DNA from: Nematostella vectensis
Lineage: Eukaryota > Cnidaria > Anthozoa > Actiniaria > Edwardsiidae
Direction of reading: 5' to 3'
DNA: 64,000 nt
Assembly (NCBI RefSeq): GCF_932526225.1
Contig: NC_064036.1
Coordinates: 10,361,519 to 10,425,518 of the forward strand
A model generated the notes under the pieces. That model ran no database searches and was not told where the DNA came from. It saw only the letters and a program-made list of their open reading frames with translations. Shown in pieces: positions 1 through 13,200 of the stretch. A program made the translations under genes and the position numbers. Position 1 is the stretch's first letter. Every line of letters starts with the position of its first letter.

Positions 1-140
1 CTGTGTTTGACTTTGACGGGCTGTATAAAACCCCGAATAGGGGGGGGGGGGAGGTATCTGTTTTCAGTCTGTTTTTTGTAAATTCAGCTCAAAAATAGCC
101 AGGAGTCAATGGGTTAAACTTTAACTAATTAATCCACACA

Positions 141-679
141 CGACTTCCCAAAGGGGATCTTGGATATTTCCATCCTCAATTTAAATCTCTTTTCAAGTCA
201 CATAAAGCGTTCCCGTTTTCTGCTGAATTACCATGTGAGCAGATTTTATGTTAAATATTCATTTTTATCTTCCATTATAACTCAATATTCATCTCACCAT
301 TGCACAAAAATAGGTGGTAATTTCCTTTTTCCTTCTGTTTTGGAATAAATATTATTCATAACATAGCAAGTCTAAGTCGGCAAGCCTTTGCTTGATAAAA
401 GGCCATTATACGACTTCCCAAAGGGGATCTTGGATATTTCCATCCTCAATTTAAATCTCTTTCAAGTCACATAAAGCGTTCACGTTTTCTGCTGAATTAC
501 CATGTGAGCAGATTTTATGTTAAATATTCATTTTTATCTGCCATTATAACTCAATATTCATCTCACCATTGCACAAAAATAGGTGGTAATTACCTTTGTC
601 TTTCTGTTTTGGAATAAATATTATTCATAACATAGCAAGTCTAAGTCGGCAAGCCTTTGCTTGATAAAAGGCCATTATA
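141..679. repeat. Tandem duplication, two copies of ~270 bp
   Basis: Two head-to-tail copies occupy 141-410 and 411-679. Both begin CGACTTCCCAAAGGGGATC and end in GGCCATTATA. They differ by a one-base deletion and a few substitutions, so the duplication is fairly recent. No coding potential was recognised. Confidence 0.95.
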
Positions 680-1793
680 CGTACAGATTGGCTGTGACTT
701 TACTTAGGTACTGATTGGTGTTAGAGCTGAAAGTCCTTGAGGAGTTCCGTTCGCCGCGCTAGTAAGTAATGACATGATTGGCTTATAGACGCAACTGTAA
801 TGAATGTTGTGACAATTTTTACGAAAAGTATTGTATAAACGAAGTCATTTAACCAGCCATTTATCGGCAAGCAGGTGGAATAAAAAGGCAATCTCATATT
901 CTGCTGTGATAATTGCACGACAACCGGTTTTATTGCGCTTTTAGCAACGAAAAAAGCTTTGATAAAATCTCTTCCAAACCAAGGTAAAAAAAAAAGAAAA
1001 AAGTAAGCGCTAATTGTTACAGAAAACTGTCGTTTTACGCAATTGTTTGAGCACCGAGCCATTCAAATTCATGTTTTAGCAATTGTGGATGCACTTTGAT
1101 GTATTTTATGAAAATCCATATAGTTTCGAAAGTGGTGTGAAGTAGTTTCGACCCAAGCGACCTAGAATCTTTAAAAGATACATCAATTTTCATGATTTGC
1201 CCCTTTAAATAGATCCTTTCAATTGTTATTTCATGGCCCGCTAGAATTGTTAAGAGCTTGCTTAGCTTTTTGGTTCACGTCGCTTTTGTAATCAAACCTT
1301 GGTGTACACAGCCTTACACGGCTAGCCTCAGCCTAACGTCTCGGTTTCGAACTCAGGAATAGCTTATTGAAGTCTAACACCAATTCGGACGTAAATTGAT
1401 CGTTTTTTCAAGTTTCCATGCTGGACGGTGGTGATAACTCAAGGCAAAGTGAAATAAATCAACACAAGATAGATAAAAGCAGTACGTTTTGCAGGTCCTT
1501 CAGTCATTGCCAGCAAGTAAGAATACACCTCTCTGGGAAATTTCTCCCTGGTGCAACCCCGGGTTATAGTATAGCGCTGCATTTCTCGCACGTCTTGCCT
1601 TCTTTGGGTATTCAATGTAATCGTTAAGTTGCAGGCATTTATTCTTGTGTTTAATTCAAAGGCTTCCGTCAACCTTGAAGAGAGATATAGAAGACGAAGG
1701 CATATTTACAGTGTGTCATGATTCTTTCGCCAAGTGGCTGCAGGCTGACGCGTACTGCCAGACACTGTCAGCTGAGGTGTATCTAGTCAAGCG
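680..1793. other. Upstream region of LRRC74-like gene, no gene recognised
   Basis: This is AT-rich sequence between the 270-bp duplication and the first coding exon. It should hold the promoter and 5' UTR of the gene starting at 1794. An antisense open frame of 113 codons (1062-721) begins with ATG and is hydrophobic. It resembles no family I know and was not accepted as a gene. Confidence 0.5.
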
Positions 1794-4700
1794 ATGTCAA
1801 GCAAAGGTCCCAGACCCGTTCCCCCTCCATCCGGGCACAAGCCCCAAAAACCGGAAGTGGTGGTTGAGACGCCTAATGGTGAACACGTTATAAAAACCGG
1901 AAGCTCACAGAGAGAAAGCAAAAATAATAATGATGGAAATGGCGCCAAACCACCGGTGTTCGTGACACAGGAGAGGCAGAGCGCACAAAGGTCAAGGTCT
2001 AGAGGTAAAAAGCCTTGCCTTGCTGGGGGTACCCCAGGGGCGGCTGTGCAGGAATCCCCCTCCCCCTCTCCTCTGATCTCCCTAAGTTGCACACTTGCCT
2101 TGCTGGGGTACCCCAGGGGCGGCTGTGCAGGAATCCCCCTCCCCCTTCCCCTCCCCCTCTTCTCTGATCTCCCTAAGTTGCACACTCTTACCAAAATGGC
2201 GGCCTTCAATTAGGCTCTGTTTAGGCCTAGGTTTACTTGGGCCTAAGGATATTGATCCAGTGCTCCTCAGGATATCTCGTGGCTCTTAACCAAGCCTAAC
2301 ACAAGTGCGAATTCGCCGGGATTTTTCTGTTAATATCCCATTAAACGCCTGTTTATTTTCTCGGCTATTGTAAAGTTGGAGATTTTTACCCAAGCCAAGA
2401 TATTTTTTTTTTAAAGTGTTATAATCCTATCATCAGCAAAGAAACATCTCACAAAATTCATTTCGATGTTGTAGCAAAAAGCAGACAAAAGACCACTTCC
2501 AGCAAACTTGGTCGAGCTCCCACGCCTGTGCAAGGTCCTGCTCCGAACGTGACAATCTACGACGACTCCGCCGAGTCTGCACACGATAGTGATTACGACA
2601 CGGACCTCGAGGTCGAGGAGAAGCGAGATCACTTCGACCCCACCGGCTGCAAGGCGTACCGGGAAGCATGCCTCGAGTTGGGGATCGTGCCGGTGTCTTT
2701 TATCATGGAGCACATCACGACCAAGGCGGTGGATATCAAGCACCATGGCCTGGGGCCGAGTGGGGCTAAGGCCATTGTCACAGCACTCATGAATAATACT
2801 ACCATCGCCAGTCTTAACATCCGGGACTGTGGAATCGGTAAGCCAGGACCGACACCTGGCACATTCACGCCCCGTTGCACTACCTCATAGTAGCAATTGC
2901 AACCCGTTGCTTTCCCTGCGTTATTATCTTATGTTTGCATCTGTTTTATATGTATTTTCTCCGTGGTTTGAATCTCCGAGCAAGTGGGCTTTCATAACTG
3001 CAGAAATTTTGAGCCATTCTAGGCGGGCAATTTGTTCTGATTGTTGTTTACAGGTTCTGATGGAGGTGTCGAGGTTGCAAAGCTGCTGAAAGAGAACTGT
3101 TACATCACAGAGCTTGACGTAGCCCAGAACAAACTGAAAACTTCTGGCGCATGCGCATTTGCCGAGGTCATCCAGGACAACAAGTGGGTGTTTTGCCTTG
3201 TCTTCTTCTTTTGTTCACATCCAGTTTAAAGGGGCAACGTCATGACTTCCCGTCATGACTTCTAGCCTGAAGAATCGCGCATGGTTCTCTAAGTTATTCG
3301 CTTACAAATGATAAACCTCTCTCGCTTACGTAATGTATGAATGTAAATTCTTTTTCTACCAAGGCCATGAGCAAAAGAACAGCTTTTTCTTTTTGCTGGA
3401 GTTCTTGTTATTATGTTTAATCAATTCCTCTTGCTTGTAGTGTTGTCACAAGCCTGAATCTCGCATGGAACGAGTTTAATAATCATGATGCTGCGCGTTT
3501 CGCAGAGGCCTTGAGGACAAATCACACTTTAAAAAGACTGGATCTCAGCAGAAATAAATTTGAGGAACAGGCGGGCATCTATCTAGGTAAAATGAAAAGT
3601 TTTTTATCGACAGTGTTATGTTGCGATGATGGTTGTGGTAGTGGTCATAGTAGTGGTGGAATAAGTATGCCGTATGGCTACATTAGACAACTCAAGATGA
3701 AATTCTACGTATTTCAGGTCCAGCAATAGACGCCAATGACGGACTAGAATACCTCAATCTCAGCTGGAACCATCTCCGCGGGCCTGGAGCCATCGCGTTC
3801 GCCAAAGGCCTTCGCGCGAACTGCTCTCTTCAGGTACTGGACTTGTCTTGGAATGGATTCGCAGATGAGGGCGCCCACGCAGTTGGAGAATCCCTCAAAG
3901 ATAATAACACTCTACTTGAGCTGGACTTGAGCTATAACAGGATAACTTGCAAGGGAGCTCTCGCCTTGGCGGAAGGACTGAAGATAAATAACACACTGAA
4001 AGTACTCAAGTAAGGCTTGCTTGTTTACGTGTTTAATTATCTGGCGGCATTATTTGGGAGTTAAGGTTGCTGAATACCACCCATAACAATGTCATAATCA
4101 TATTTAGCTCACAACAACACCAATATCCCAGGGACCGCGCAGCGTATCTTTAAAGGGGGGGGGGGGGGGCTTTTAAGTGATCACGATGAAGGGGGCTGAG
4201 CTACAGAAAATGAATGAGAAAGTCATGTAGAACGGGGAACTAACGCCTTCCAGCACCACCCCCCTATCTGCGCAGCCTTGTATGCTGGGACGTAGCCAGG
4301 TATCGCTGACCACTTTTCGAGCCCGCTGTCCCCAAATGCAGTCCCCATTGTCCCTTTTCGTGCCTTGCGTCCCTAGGTACAACTAACCTTACTTACTCTT
4401 GCTTTTTTCAGAATCGGCATGAACATGATTCAAAACAAAGGAGCAAATGCTCTGCTGGACGCGATGAGAAACAACGCCGAGTGCGCGATGGAAAAGGTCT
4501 ATCTGAACAACGTCGTCATCGACGTGGAGACAAACCATCTTATAGAACAGATTCTTGAAACGAGACCAAACTTTGTGGTCGCTTGCACCAAGAGTAAGAG
4601 ATCAGGCGACGTGATGAACCAGCTTAACGCCATGTTCAGCGGTGACACAAAGAAGAAAAAGATCCTTGAGTTGATCAACATGCTAAAGGAGTACGTGGAG

Positions 4701-4928
4701 AGGATGAATTACCGGTTGGTGGACCTGTTTAACCAGTTTGACAAGGACAATAGCTTGTCTGTGACGAGAGACGAGTTTTATACGGGTTTGAAGGGGATTG
4801 GTGTCCCAATGTCGGACAAGGATTTGACCATGCTTATTGACCTGTTGGATGAAGATGGGGATGGGGAGATTGATTTCAGCGAGTTCACGTGGATCAGAGA
4901 AGCCGAGGAAGAAGGAATTGAGCTTTAA
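1794..4928 (+). CDS. LRRC74A: LRRC74-like leucine-rich repeat protein with two C-terminal EF-hands
   Basis: Six exons join in phase: 1794-2004, 2475-2837, 3054-3183, 3441-3586, 3718-4009 and 4412-4928, giving 552 residues and a TAA stop. Residues 1-70 are a low-complexity lead. The conserved entry CLELGIVPVSF and HHGLGPSGAKAI is the LRRC74A/B signature. About eight ribonuclease-inhibitor-type leucine-rich repeats follow (roughly residues 130-410), with repeated LDLSWN, LNLSWN and LDLSYN cores. Two canonical EF-hand loops lie near residues 491-502 (DKDNSLSVTRDE) and 527-538 (DEDGDGEIDFSE), each with acidic positions 1, 3, 5 and 12, so calcium binding is likely. The molecular role of the family is poorly known; cytosolic protein-protein interaction is inferred from the LRR fold. 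The ATG at 1794 was chosen because its reading phase matches the exon 2 acceptor. The first exon is the least certain part of the model. Confidence 0.88.
2015..2187. repeat. Tandem duplication in intron 1 of LRRC74-like gene
   Basis: Two adjacent copies of an 80-90 bp block start about ten bases after the exon 1 donor. Each contains GGTACCCCAGGGGCGGCTG, a C-rich tract and CTCCCTAAGTTGCACACT. The second copy is expanded in its CCCCCTTCCCCT tract. Open frames across it on both strands are composition artefacts. Confidence 0.85.
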
Positions 4929-6549
4929 ATATGACAGCGGCAGTGACGCTCGCAGTCAAGGAATAACAAATATTTTTCTTATTCTTATTTTTTTATTTTA
5001 TATTTATTCTTTTTTTTTCTATTCTTATTCTTATCGTTTTCATAGATTGCGCCACCCCAAGCCCGTAGCCAGGATTTTGATCGGGGGATGGGGGGGGGGG
5101 GGGTGGTGTCGTTTACCCATTTAGCGGACCATTTTCTCTTAGGTAGCTCGTCCTAGCTCGCAGGAAGTACTTAATTTTCCTTCATAAGAGCGGACATCCC
5201 AGTCGAGTGGGGGTTCTTCCGAACCCCCCCTGGCCACGGGTCTGCACCCTGCTAACTACAGACTCTTGTTCTGAAGCTTTAAAACAAAAATCGGGATTCA
5301 TTTATTTTGAGTCCGCGAATGAAAACGATCCCTGGGCTATAGATTATGGGGCTTTCCGGAAAGAAAGAGAAGGAAGAAGGAGCAGGGTACTGTACATAAT
5401 TCAGAACTCACTTTAGGACCTTTCTTGAATTAACAGTGACCTGATACAAGGAAGCATTTTTGTTTCTTCGCTTATCACTAAACGCGCCACCACTCAAAGG
5501 CGTGGCCTGTTCAGAAGGGACCAGGTGGCCCTCAGGCCAGAAATTACCAACTCAACTAATATAAACTATTGCCAAACCCCTTTTTACGACTATTGTTCCG
5601 CCTTGAGATTTCCTACTCATTGTTTTGTATGGTCTAAGTTTGGCTCGCATTAATCGTGGGATTCACTTAGAACAACGCCCAAAACCCTCATTCGTGAGTT
5701 TATTTCGGGTGTTACACGCTGACCACCTACGAGGCTCGCTCCTCCAGGACTCGGTCCTACATGAATTATCAACTGAAACATGAAATACAAATCAGAATTC
5801 CCCAAGGGGTATGTCAACTCATAAGTTATGCCTTATTACACACTACGGGTACAATTAACAACAAATAAACAAATGAACAAAGGAACAAATAAAGTAATAT
5901 GGAAACAAAAAAAATGGTCAGTAATTCTTTAAATTTGCGGTTCGAAGATCGAACAAGTTTTTACCGAACTAATACAATGTTAGTGTGATTTGTGCAAACG
6001 CGATGCTGTAAGTTCCTGTAAGTTCCCGCTTTCCGCTCTCATAGGCGCAGTCATAAGCGCTCCCATTAGTGCCATTAGCGGAACAAAAATGTTTAGATTT
6101 TCGAGTATAACTTTTCTAAGCCCAGGGTAGCCCAGCTAAATTTCTCCACAACATTAACTGACCTGACAGGATCGCGAGTCACGAAGGCCGCAGCCAAGCT
6201 ACCGAATAAAACCCTTGTTTTAAAAGAAGTGTTGATAGATATACGTATCCTATTGCGACATTTGGATACCTAAAATGCTTACGTGATTAGATTTTACAAG
6301 AAACGATCAAACAACGCAATTGAGCAAGAGTGTATATCGTCACTGTAAACGGTCCTATTGAGTGATGGCGGAAGCGCGGCGAACTACCTACATGACTTCC
6401 GATTAAAATTTTAATTAATTTATTTTAGTGGAAGTAGCTAATCCATAACGTATATATAATTGTCTCTTAGAATCTGTGTTCATAGTTTTGGGAGATTGCG
6501 AATTTTCGAAGTAGTGGCTCGTTTTAATATCGCCCATGAGCGCAAAGAA
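4929..6549. other. Intergenic, 3' flank of LRRC74-like gene
   Basis: It holds the 3' UTR (T-rich), a G-rich MITE-like element at about 5061-5243 and a cluster of AATAAA-type sites near 5874-5895 that could serve as distant poly(A) signals. No coding exon was recognised. Confidence 0.5.
5061..5243. mobile_element. MITE-like element with CCCGTAGCCAGG inverted ends
   Basis: The left end reads GCCCGTAGCCAGG and the right end CCTGGCCACGGGTC. These are near-perfect inverted repeats (CCCGT[A/G]GCCAGG) followed inward by G-runs and C-runs. The structure is a short non-autonomous element with no coding sequence. The superfamily is unknown. Confidence 0.55.
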
Positions 6550-9131
6550 ATGGCTACCGCGGAGGCTGAAGCCAAACACTTTGAGATTTTACAAGGTCTC
6601 TGTCGTGTTTGCGGAAAACGGTTAAAGAAGGAAAAAAGCCTCTATGCCCAAAGCTTTGCCTGCGGCAGTTTTAAAACATTGCTCGCAAATTTGGCAAATT
6701 TGGCATCAATGTCGAGAAGGATGTGTCGTCTCGCTACAACAGACAAGGCTCCCATAATCTGGGAAATTCACCAGGAAGAGGACTGCCCAACGTGCGCCTT
6801 AGAAGAGCAAATTCAAAAAGGTGGTAGGCCGAAAAAACCAAAGCGAGGCGGTGCGAGAGGGTTTAAAAGCACAACTAATCGCGCGCGTCACCGAGCTTAG
6901 TGCGTCTATGAACATACCAAGGGACCACCGATTCACCGAGCGCTTTGACTTTTTCGAAACGAAAAAAGAAGAGTTTCATTGCGCTATTTGCTAGACGCCC
7001 TCGAAAAGCCTCTGTCATCAAAGTGCCAGCACAGTTGCTGCTCGGACTGCTGGGAATCTGCGTTCGAGTTGGGGGAAAAACATCCAGCATGCCCAATATG
7101 TCAAGAGACGCTGGCGGACCCTAATGACCTCCAGCGCGCACCGCTTGTGGTAAGAGTCGTCACTAAGCTAAAAAAGGCTTTGTAGAATTTATGTTTTTTT
7201 TTTGCAGCTGGTTTTCTAATTGGGGCATTCAGATGGATAGTGAGAAAAAGCAGCGTGCACAGAAGAAGGAACAAGTGGGAGACGACTTGGCTGATGAAGA
7301 CTTCTTAATGGAGCACTCAAGGAGAGAGGGGAGAAAATATGTCACTGTCATCAAACAGACACCGTGTGCGTATGTGGATGATCTAAAGGGACACATCATA
7401 AAATACATTGATGACAATAACAGGTGGGTGTAATAAAAAGGAGGGTCCGTCAACCCCCTTCAACTGTGTGATCATGCATAGACTTATCCATTGGTATTCT
7501 GTTTTAGAGCTTGCCTTCTAACATGGCACGGTGGCAACATACCAGAAAACTCTGTCTTTTTGAAGCTAGGGGGTGACCATGGGCAAGGCAATATGAAATT
7601 CGCCTTTCAATTAGCCAATGTGGATAAGCCAAACTCTAGCAAAAAGACAGTAGTTTTTCTGTGTGTTCGAGGCAAAGGATACCAGGAACAACCTGAGAGC
7701 AGCAACACAAAGATACAAAGAACAGCTTTGAGACTTGGGTATCATTGCAATGGCGGTTAGATAATTTGTAGTGATAACTGTAGTAATTTCATAATAACCA
7801 TAACTCATTACTGTTTGCTTGTTTTACAGTGACAAAAAGATCAAGTTGTTTCTCTTTGGTGACTTTGAGGTTCTCTGCAAGTTCCTAGGAATATCTGGTG
7901 CAAGTGGTAATAACAATTTTCAAATGTTAATTATACAGTACCCTTAAGTTAAGCTATACATTAAATATCTTAAATAAAACAAACATTAATTTTCTACTAC
8001 TCAATTTTCATATGACAGGGAGACATCCTTGCCTATGGTGTGAAATTGCCGCCGCCGATATGAAGCTCCCCCCAGAGGAACGCCCACCTGCACCCAAAAG
8101 GACCCTAGAGTCCTTGAGACCTGAATGAGTGTGAGGATCTTGATATTAAAATTGCAACTAATGCTGATACTCAGGCTCCTGATGCTCGGGTTAGTAGCGG
8201 CTCTGAATTTGTTAAGTATGTACAGCAACTGAGGGAGATAAAAAAAAACTTGAGGAGGAAGCTGAACGTCTCCATCAAGAAGCCCAGCAGTTCCAGGATT
8301 TCCTGACGTAACAGCTGTCTGTTCTCGGTCTGGATGAGAATGCCCCACATTTACAAATGGTTGTCCGGCAAGCCCAGGAGAACATAAAGAATGCAGAGGA
8401 GAAGGTATGTTATCCTATTTGTGATGCTATTATGGAACACTAAAATGTAAAACACTGTTACTATTTTCATTCTCTCGTGAAAATTAAATGCAAATTTTTA
8501 GGCTCTGAATCAAGGAGGAAATGGCAGAAGAGCTGCGGTCAGAAGCTAGCTACCGCTGGGACATGGGAAAGATCTTCCAAGCCCTGGAGAAACAGCTTCA
8601 GGACCTTAAAATCAAGCGGCAACCCTACCCATGGAGCTTGCTTTGTAGGGAACCATGTAAACATTGCACTGAAGGTAAAGAAACAGCAGATACAGCACAG
8701 TTATATTTTAGGTGTACTAATTCGATTTGCTTTTGATTTTCAGACAGAAATATCGAAAAGATCTGTAGTGTGGTGGTAGATGTAGTGGAAAAGGACAGCC
8801 CAGCATTGCGCGTAGAAGCAATGGCTGTCAAAACAAAGTTCCATGAACTCTTCACCTTTTTTGGCTCAATCCATTTTCTATATAACAGCAGTGCTCCAAT
8901 GTATACAGCTCAGCTCAGGTATTATTTGAGTTCCACAAGCTTTGTAAAGAGACAAAAATATAAAACAACAGTCTAACAATTCTGTTTCTTCTTTCTCCAC
9001 AGAAAATGGCATCAAGGAATTCGCTGCATTTTACCGAGCCACATTTTCCAGATGAGACCTTTCACCCCAAGTTCCATATGTTAGAAGTGCATGTAGTAGA
9101 TTTAATCTGGGAATGGAAAATTTATGTCTAA
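6550..9131 (+). pseudogene. Decayed N-RAG-TP-like transposase gene (RAG1 N-terminal-like zinc/RING region)
   Basis: Eight exon-like blocks with splice borders are visible: 6550-~7182, 7208-7423, 7508-7738, 7830-7906, 8019-8404, 8502-8674, 8744-8918 and 9003-9131. The first block encodes LCRVCGKRL, then HQEEDCPTC and an AT-hook-like GGRPKKPKRGG. A RING finger follows (CAIC, KCQHSCCSDC, CPIC). This order mirrors the RAG1 N-terminal zinc-binding region. Later blocks encode GGDHGQGNMKFAFQLAN, LFLFGDFEVLCKFLGIS, ASGRHPCLWC and FYRATFPDETFHPKFHM, motifs I associate with a widespread invertebrate transposase-like family (N-RAG-TP of Aplysia and relatives). The frame is broken near 6870, 6995, 7675, 8105, 8246 and 8620, and there is an in-frame TAA at about 8309. 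The 3' end looks truncated. It is therefore a pseudogene, although most splice sites remain clean. The family assignment rests on motif recall. Confidence 0.72.
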
Positions 9132-9461
9132 TAATAAAGATGATGTACACCCCGCTAAAGACATCTATATGCAAAGCTATTGTATAAAACATAACAAGTC
9201 AGCAAATGTTGTAGTATTGCTTGTTCAAGTGGATGGGCATTTTAATGGGAAGCTGTATATCCATTATTTATATGTCTATGCCAAACATCTTCATATCATA
9301 TCAGGGCTGCATCACAAACACTATAATGTCTCTGTGATCAGTTGATTCTAGGCCACGAAGCATTATTCTGAACAGTACAGACAATATAATGATTCTATTG
9401 CAGTCCTTATTTATACATGACATTTCAAAATTATGAGGAAAGATACACAAACATCTTACCT

Positions 9462-9785
9462 AATTGGGGGGGATGAATAGGTTCGCGGATCGGCGGATTC
9501 AGCCCCGAAATGCTCACGGATTACGGATTTTGATGATTATTTCAGCGGATTGGCGGATTTTAGAAATACGGCGGATCACGGATCTGTTGACAATTTGGGC
9601 ACGGATTTCGGATTTTGACTGCTTTGATGGTAGAATTTCGGATTTTAAATGAATTTCAATCGATGCTATTGTTTATCTGTCAAACCATGCGGATCTAAAA
9701 ATATCTGCGGATCCACGGATTTGCCCCGAAAATGTTGCGGATCGGCGGATTTACATACCCCTATTCACCCCCCCCCCCCTTAATT
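9462..9785. mobile_element. Foldback element rich in CGGATT repeats
   Basis: The left end GGGGGGGATGAATAGG is the inverse of the right end CCTATTCACCCCCC. The interior is dominated by GCGGAT, CGGATT and GGCGGATT hexamer-like repeats and the paired block CCCCGAAA. The structure is a MITE with internal simple repeats and no coding sequence. Confidence 0.55.
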
Positions 9786-12499
9786 TTGACATAGTATTTC
9801 ACCACACTTCCAGATGACATAGTGAGTTTATCTACTTCATGGAGTCACCGCAAACACATTGCATCCGCACGCTGGCAGAGTGCCCCTGTCTACAAAATGC
9901 AATGCTTAGCAGGTCAAAACAAAGACTACAAAACGAACACTTTCCTTTTGTTTTTTTTTCTAATAAAATAGACTAAGTGCAACTTTCGGAATAGATAAAT
10001 TCATTGGACTGGCTTCCTGGGATTTAATCGAAACTATTTGAAAGGACTGAAGAGTTGAGGGAGGAACTTCAGGGTGAATAAGTAAGTACATATCATATTA
10101 CTCGAGGTTCGTGAGTAGACTGCTTCAAGCAAATCGGCGTTCTTTGTCGTTGAGATTTCCTTTGATGAACCAAGACGGGATTTGCAATCTTGTTGTTGAC
10201 CCTTAATTCTCTTAAGTCGACCTTCGTCTCCTGTAGAAAGCTCTATGTTGAACAGGGTGCTTCGGTCTCAAAAAGGATTTCACCACCATTGCAAATCCAG
10301 AAGGAGTCATTTCGTTCCAACTTCTAGGCTTCCAAATCGAGAAATAACAACAGCACAAGTTCAGACTTTATTTTACACTGTTTTCTGTAACTCTGAAGTG
10401 ATTTAAGCAATTTAGCAAGTTTATCGATGACGCTTACACGAACCCATATATTAAACACTGTAAAACTACTGCATATACCCATCAAAACAGTAGATAGATT
10501 GTACTTAAAATAAACTTGGGCCACCTGTGCCTCCATTCACAACAAAAAAGACGGAAAATACCGTATTATTACAGCATGTCGAAGACAAAAATACTATACA
10601 TGCAACAAAAACCACATTAATTATTAAATCAGAGTTTTGTTGACAAATAAAAAGTTGTTTTTATTATGCTTTATTCGAGCTTTGATTTCCCCCTTTGATA
10701 ACGCTACCAGCCGCCATGTTGGATATTGATTAGTATGCAAAAAAGGGGGCGGAGCGGAAAAAGTGGAAAGTGTTTGCAAAGCTCGTGTTTGTACGCGCGC
10801 GCCAATTTATTTCCGGTTGGATTATTTCCGGAACATCACGTGGTATGTATGGTAAAAGAAGATGGCGGATTTGCAGGTGCATGTGGCGTGGAGTTGCTTG
10901 CAGAGTTTCTTGAATGGAATGAAATGCGGGGACAATACTTAAGGACCTTCGTTTGCTTATCTCCCTTGGATAGTTGGTCGTGTATTGGTTCTGCTGGAAT
11001 CCCATGGTGTTTATCTGCTGCACTGTAGATTTGTTTGGCAGAAAGCGAACTTTGTTGCATAGGATAGTAAAAAGGTGATGTTTTTATGTGGCATGTTGAA
11101 GTAAGGGATACTCCTATTGTGGACGAGAGAAACGTATTTATTCTTGATAACCGTGTACTTTTGATTGAGTCTAATGAAAACTTGGAATAAGGCTTATAAT
11201 AAGAAAAACGGTAGATGATGTATTTAAATATATATTTAGATATGATGATGACTGGTGGTAATCTTTGTGATTCCTGAGGGTTTTCATAGGTATGAGAAAC
11301 AGAGTCCGCCAATATCCTGCAATTTGATTGGCTTCCGTACTCACTATCTATTGAGCGATATATAAAAAACGGCGTTTTTCACAAAAACAACATAAATTAT
11401 TATTAAATCGTCAGCTATGGGCTACGCGCTTCGTTGACTATCTATTGACTGATTTTTGACTTATAGAAAACTCGAACTCGTAGTCTAATTGTTAAATAGA
11501 GGTGTTTGCATTGTTTCTAATATCCCACTCCGTAGCCGTTTAAATCCCACCCCGTATCGGTAAAACTACAGTCAACCCTTTCCTCTCAAACATACGGAAT
11601 TTCTAAAAGATAGAGAAAACTGTTTTCTAAAACTTGGCGTTAGCTTCACATGCGGTGTCCGTGTTTTTCTCTGTAGCGTGTTCTTTACCTTCTTCTTCAG
11701 AGAGATCTTTGCAGATTTAATGCAGTCAATACTTCTCTGGTTTTCCGATAGTTATTTACATCTAAAATACCTGTGAAGCGAAGTTTGTGAGTATTTCCAC
11801 TTTGTTATTACTCCACTGAACCGCCATATTGGATTTTCCGGAGTCGGTCGTTCTTCGGAACTTCGGTCGATATTCGGCAAACGGCTAGGGGGTGGGATTT
11901 AGGCAAACCTATGAAGACTAACATCTGAGCTTTCTTACTAAAAAGTAAATAAACGTAAACAAAAGTAAGTAAACCAAGTAAAACCCTTTTGCTTCGCTTT
12001 TCATTCATTTGGGCCCACGGATCATTCTTCTTTTTACGTCTGAAGGGCTATTAAAACCAGCATATCTCACTTCAAAATATATTTGGTATGTTGTCGTTTT
12101 ATGATGAATGTTTTCACTCTTTTACATTGTTTTAGTTGACTGTGCGCGAGTATTTCTTGTTTTCCCGCCTTTTTGAAACCGATAGATAAACTAATCGATA
12201 TTCGCGCGAAAACGAAAGTTGATTTATTTTTATTTTTTTTTAAAGCCATATAATAAAACTTTTATTAACCTCGCTTGCTCTGTCTGTACGAAGAAATATC
12301 AGACCTTGGTCTTTTACAAAACCTCGGTCTAAGTAGTTAGTTATGACAGACAATCAATAACGCAATTGGGCATTTATTGATAGAACTCGTCCGCAAAATT
12401 GAAATTCATTTTACACGTTTGGACAAATCCAAAACGAAAATTAGAAAACAAAATTAGTGCATATATAGAAATATCCACTTATAATTGTTAAAAATATTG

Positions 12500-12550
12500 G
12501 GGAGGGGGGAGCACGTACCCCAAATTCCCCACCACCTGATACGGCCCTGT
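12500..12550 (-). mobile_element. Short element end (CAGGGCCGTA type)
   Basis: Read on the minus strand it begins CAGGGCCGTATCAGGTGG and continues GGGGAATTTGGGG. It is the same end type as the sequence at 13147 in opposite orientation. Only one terminus is evident, so this is a fragment. Confidence 0.4.
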
Positions 12551-13146
12551 AACATAAATACAACATCAATAGCCTGCAATAAGCCTTCTGTGGATCGGTG
12601 GCTTATTAACGGACTATTGCCCTTCTCATACTCTTTGTAGTACACGTTTCTTTAATCAAGGTTGTGCTATGCATCTACAAAATCTCTTTTTGTAATTTTC
12701 CTTTCTAGGTGCCGGACGACAGAGCATTTTCCAATTATTAATATATAAGCTCAAGATTCCGCATACAAGGGTTCCTCTGACCAAAAGCTTAATTGCAAAT
12801 TAGAAAAGTTAGAAGATATGAAATTTAGATATTAGCGAGCAAAGTTGGCTTGATTTCTGATCAGAGCCCGACTTTATACTAATTTATACTTTGAACATTT
12901 GAAAATTGCCTCGTATCTCGAAGACGAATCCATTAGAGAAAAACACTTTTTGATATGTTGGTTAACATGACATAAGGAAACTGCAAAAATTCAAGCTTAC
13001 CGAAGTTAACCAGACCTTATTTTGGGAAAACGATATCCCTTCCTCCGGCCCCTCCCTCTGCTATATTGCTGGGCCACAAATCTGGCTGTTTTAGCGAGAA
13101 ATGTCTGTTGGCACTTTTGCACGGGGCTTTACTAAATTTCATTGTG

Positions 13147-13200
13147 GAGCAGGGCCGTAGCAGGGGTTGGGACACTTGGGGCATATGCCCCCCAACGTTT
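13147..13200 (+). mobile_element. Short element end (CAGGGCCGTA type)
   Basis: It begins CAGGGCCGTAGCAGGGG and continues into GGGACACTTGGGG. It matches the minus-strand end at 12550. The two ends point away from each other, so they are two separate fragments of one family rather than one element. Confidence 0.4.

Noticed and set aside
721-1062. 113-codon minus-strand hydrophobic frame
   Set aside because: It starts with ATG, but no family, signal or splice partner was recognised; there is not enough evidence to call a gene.
10836-11312. 158-codon minus-strand frame
   Set aside because: The start is TTG, there is no domain, and overlapping frames exist on the opposite strand; it is probably chance.
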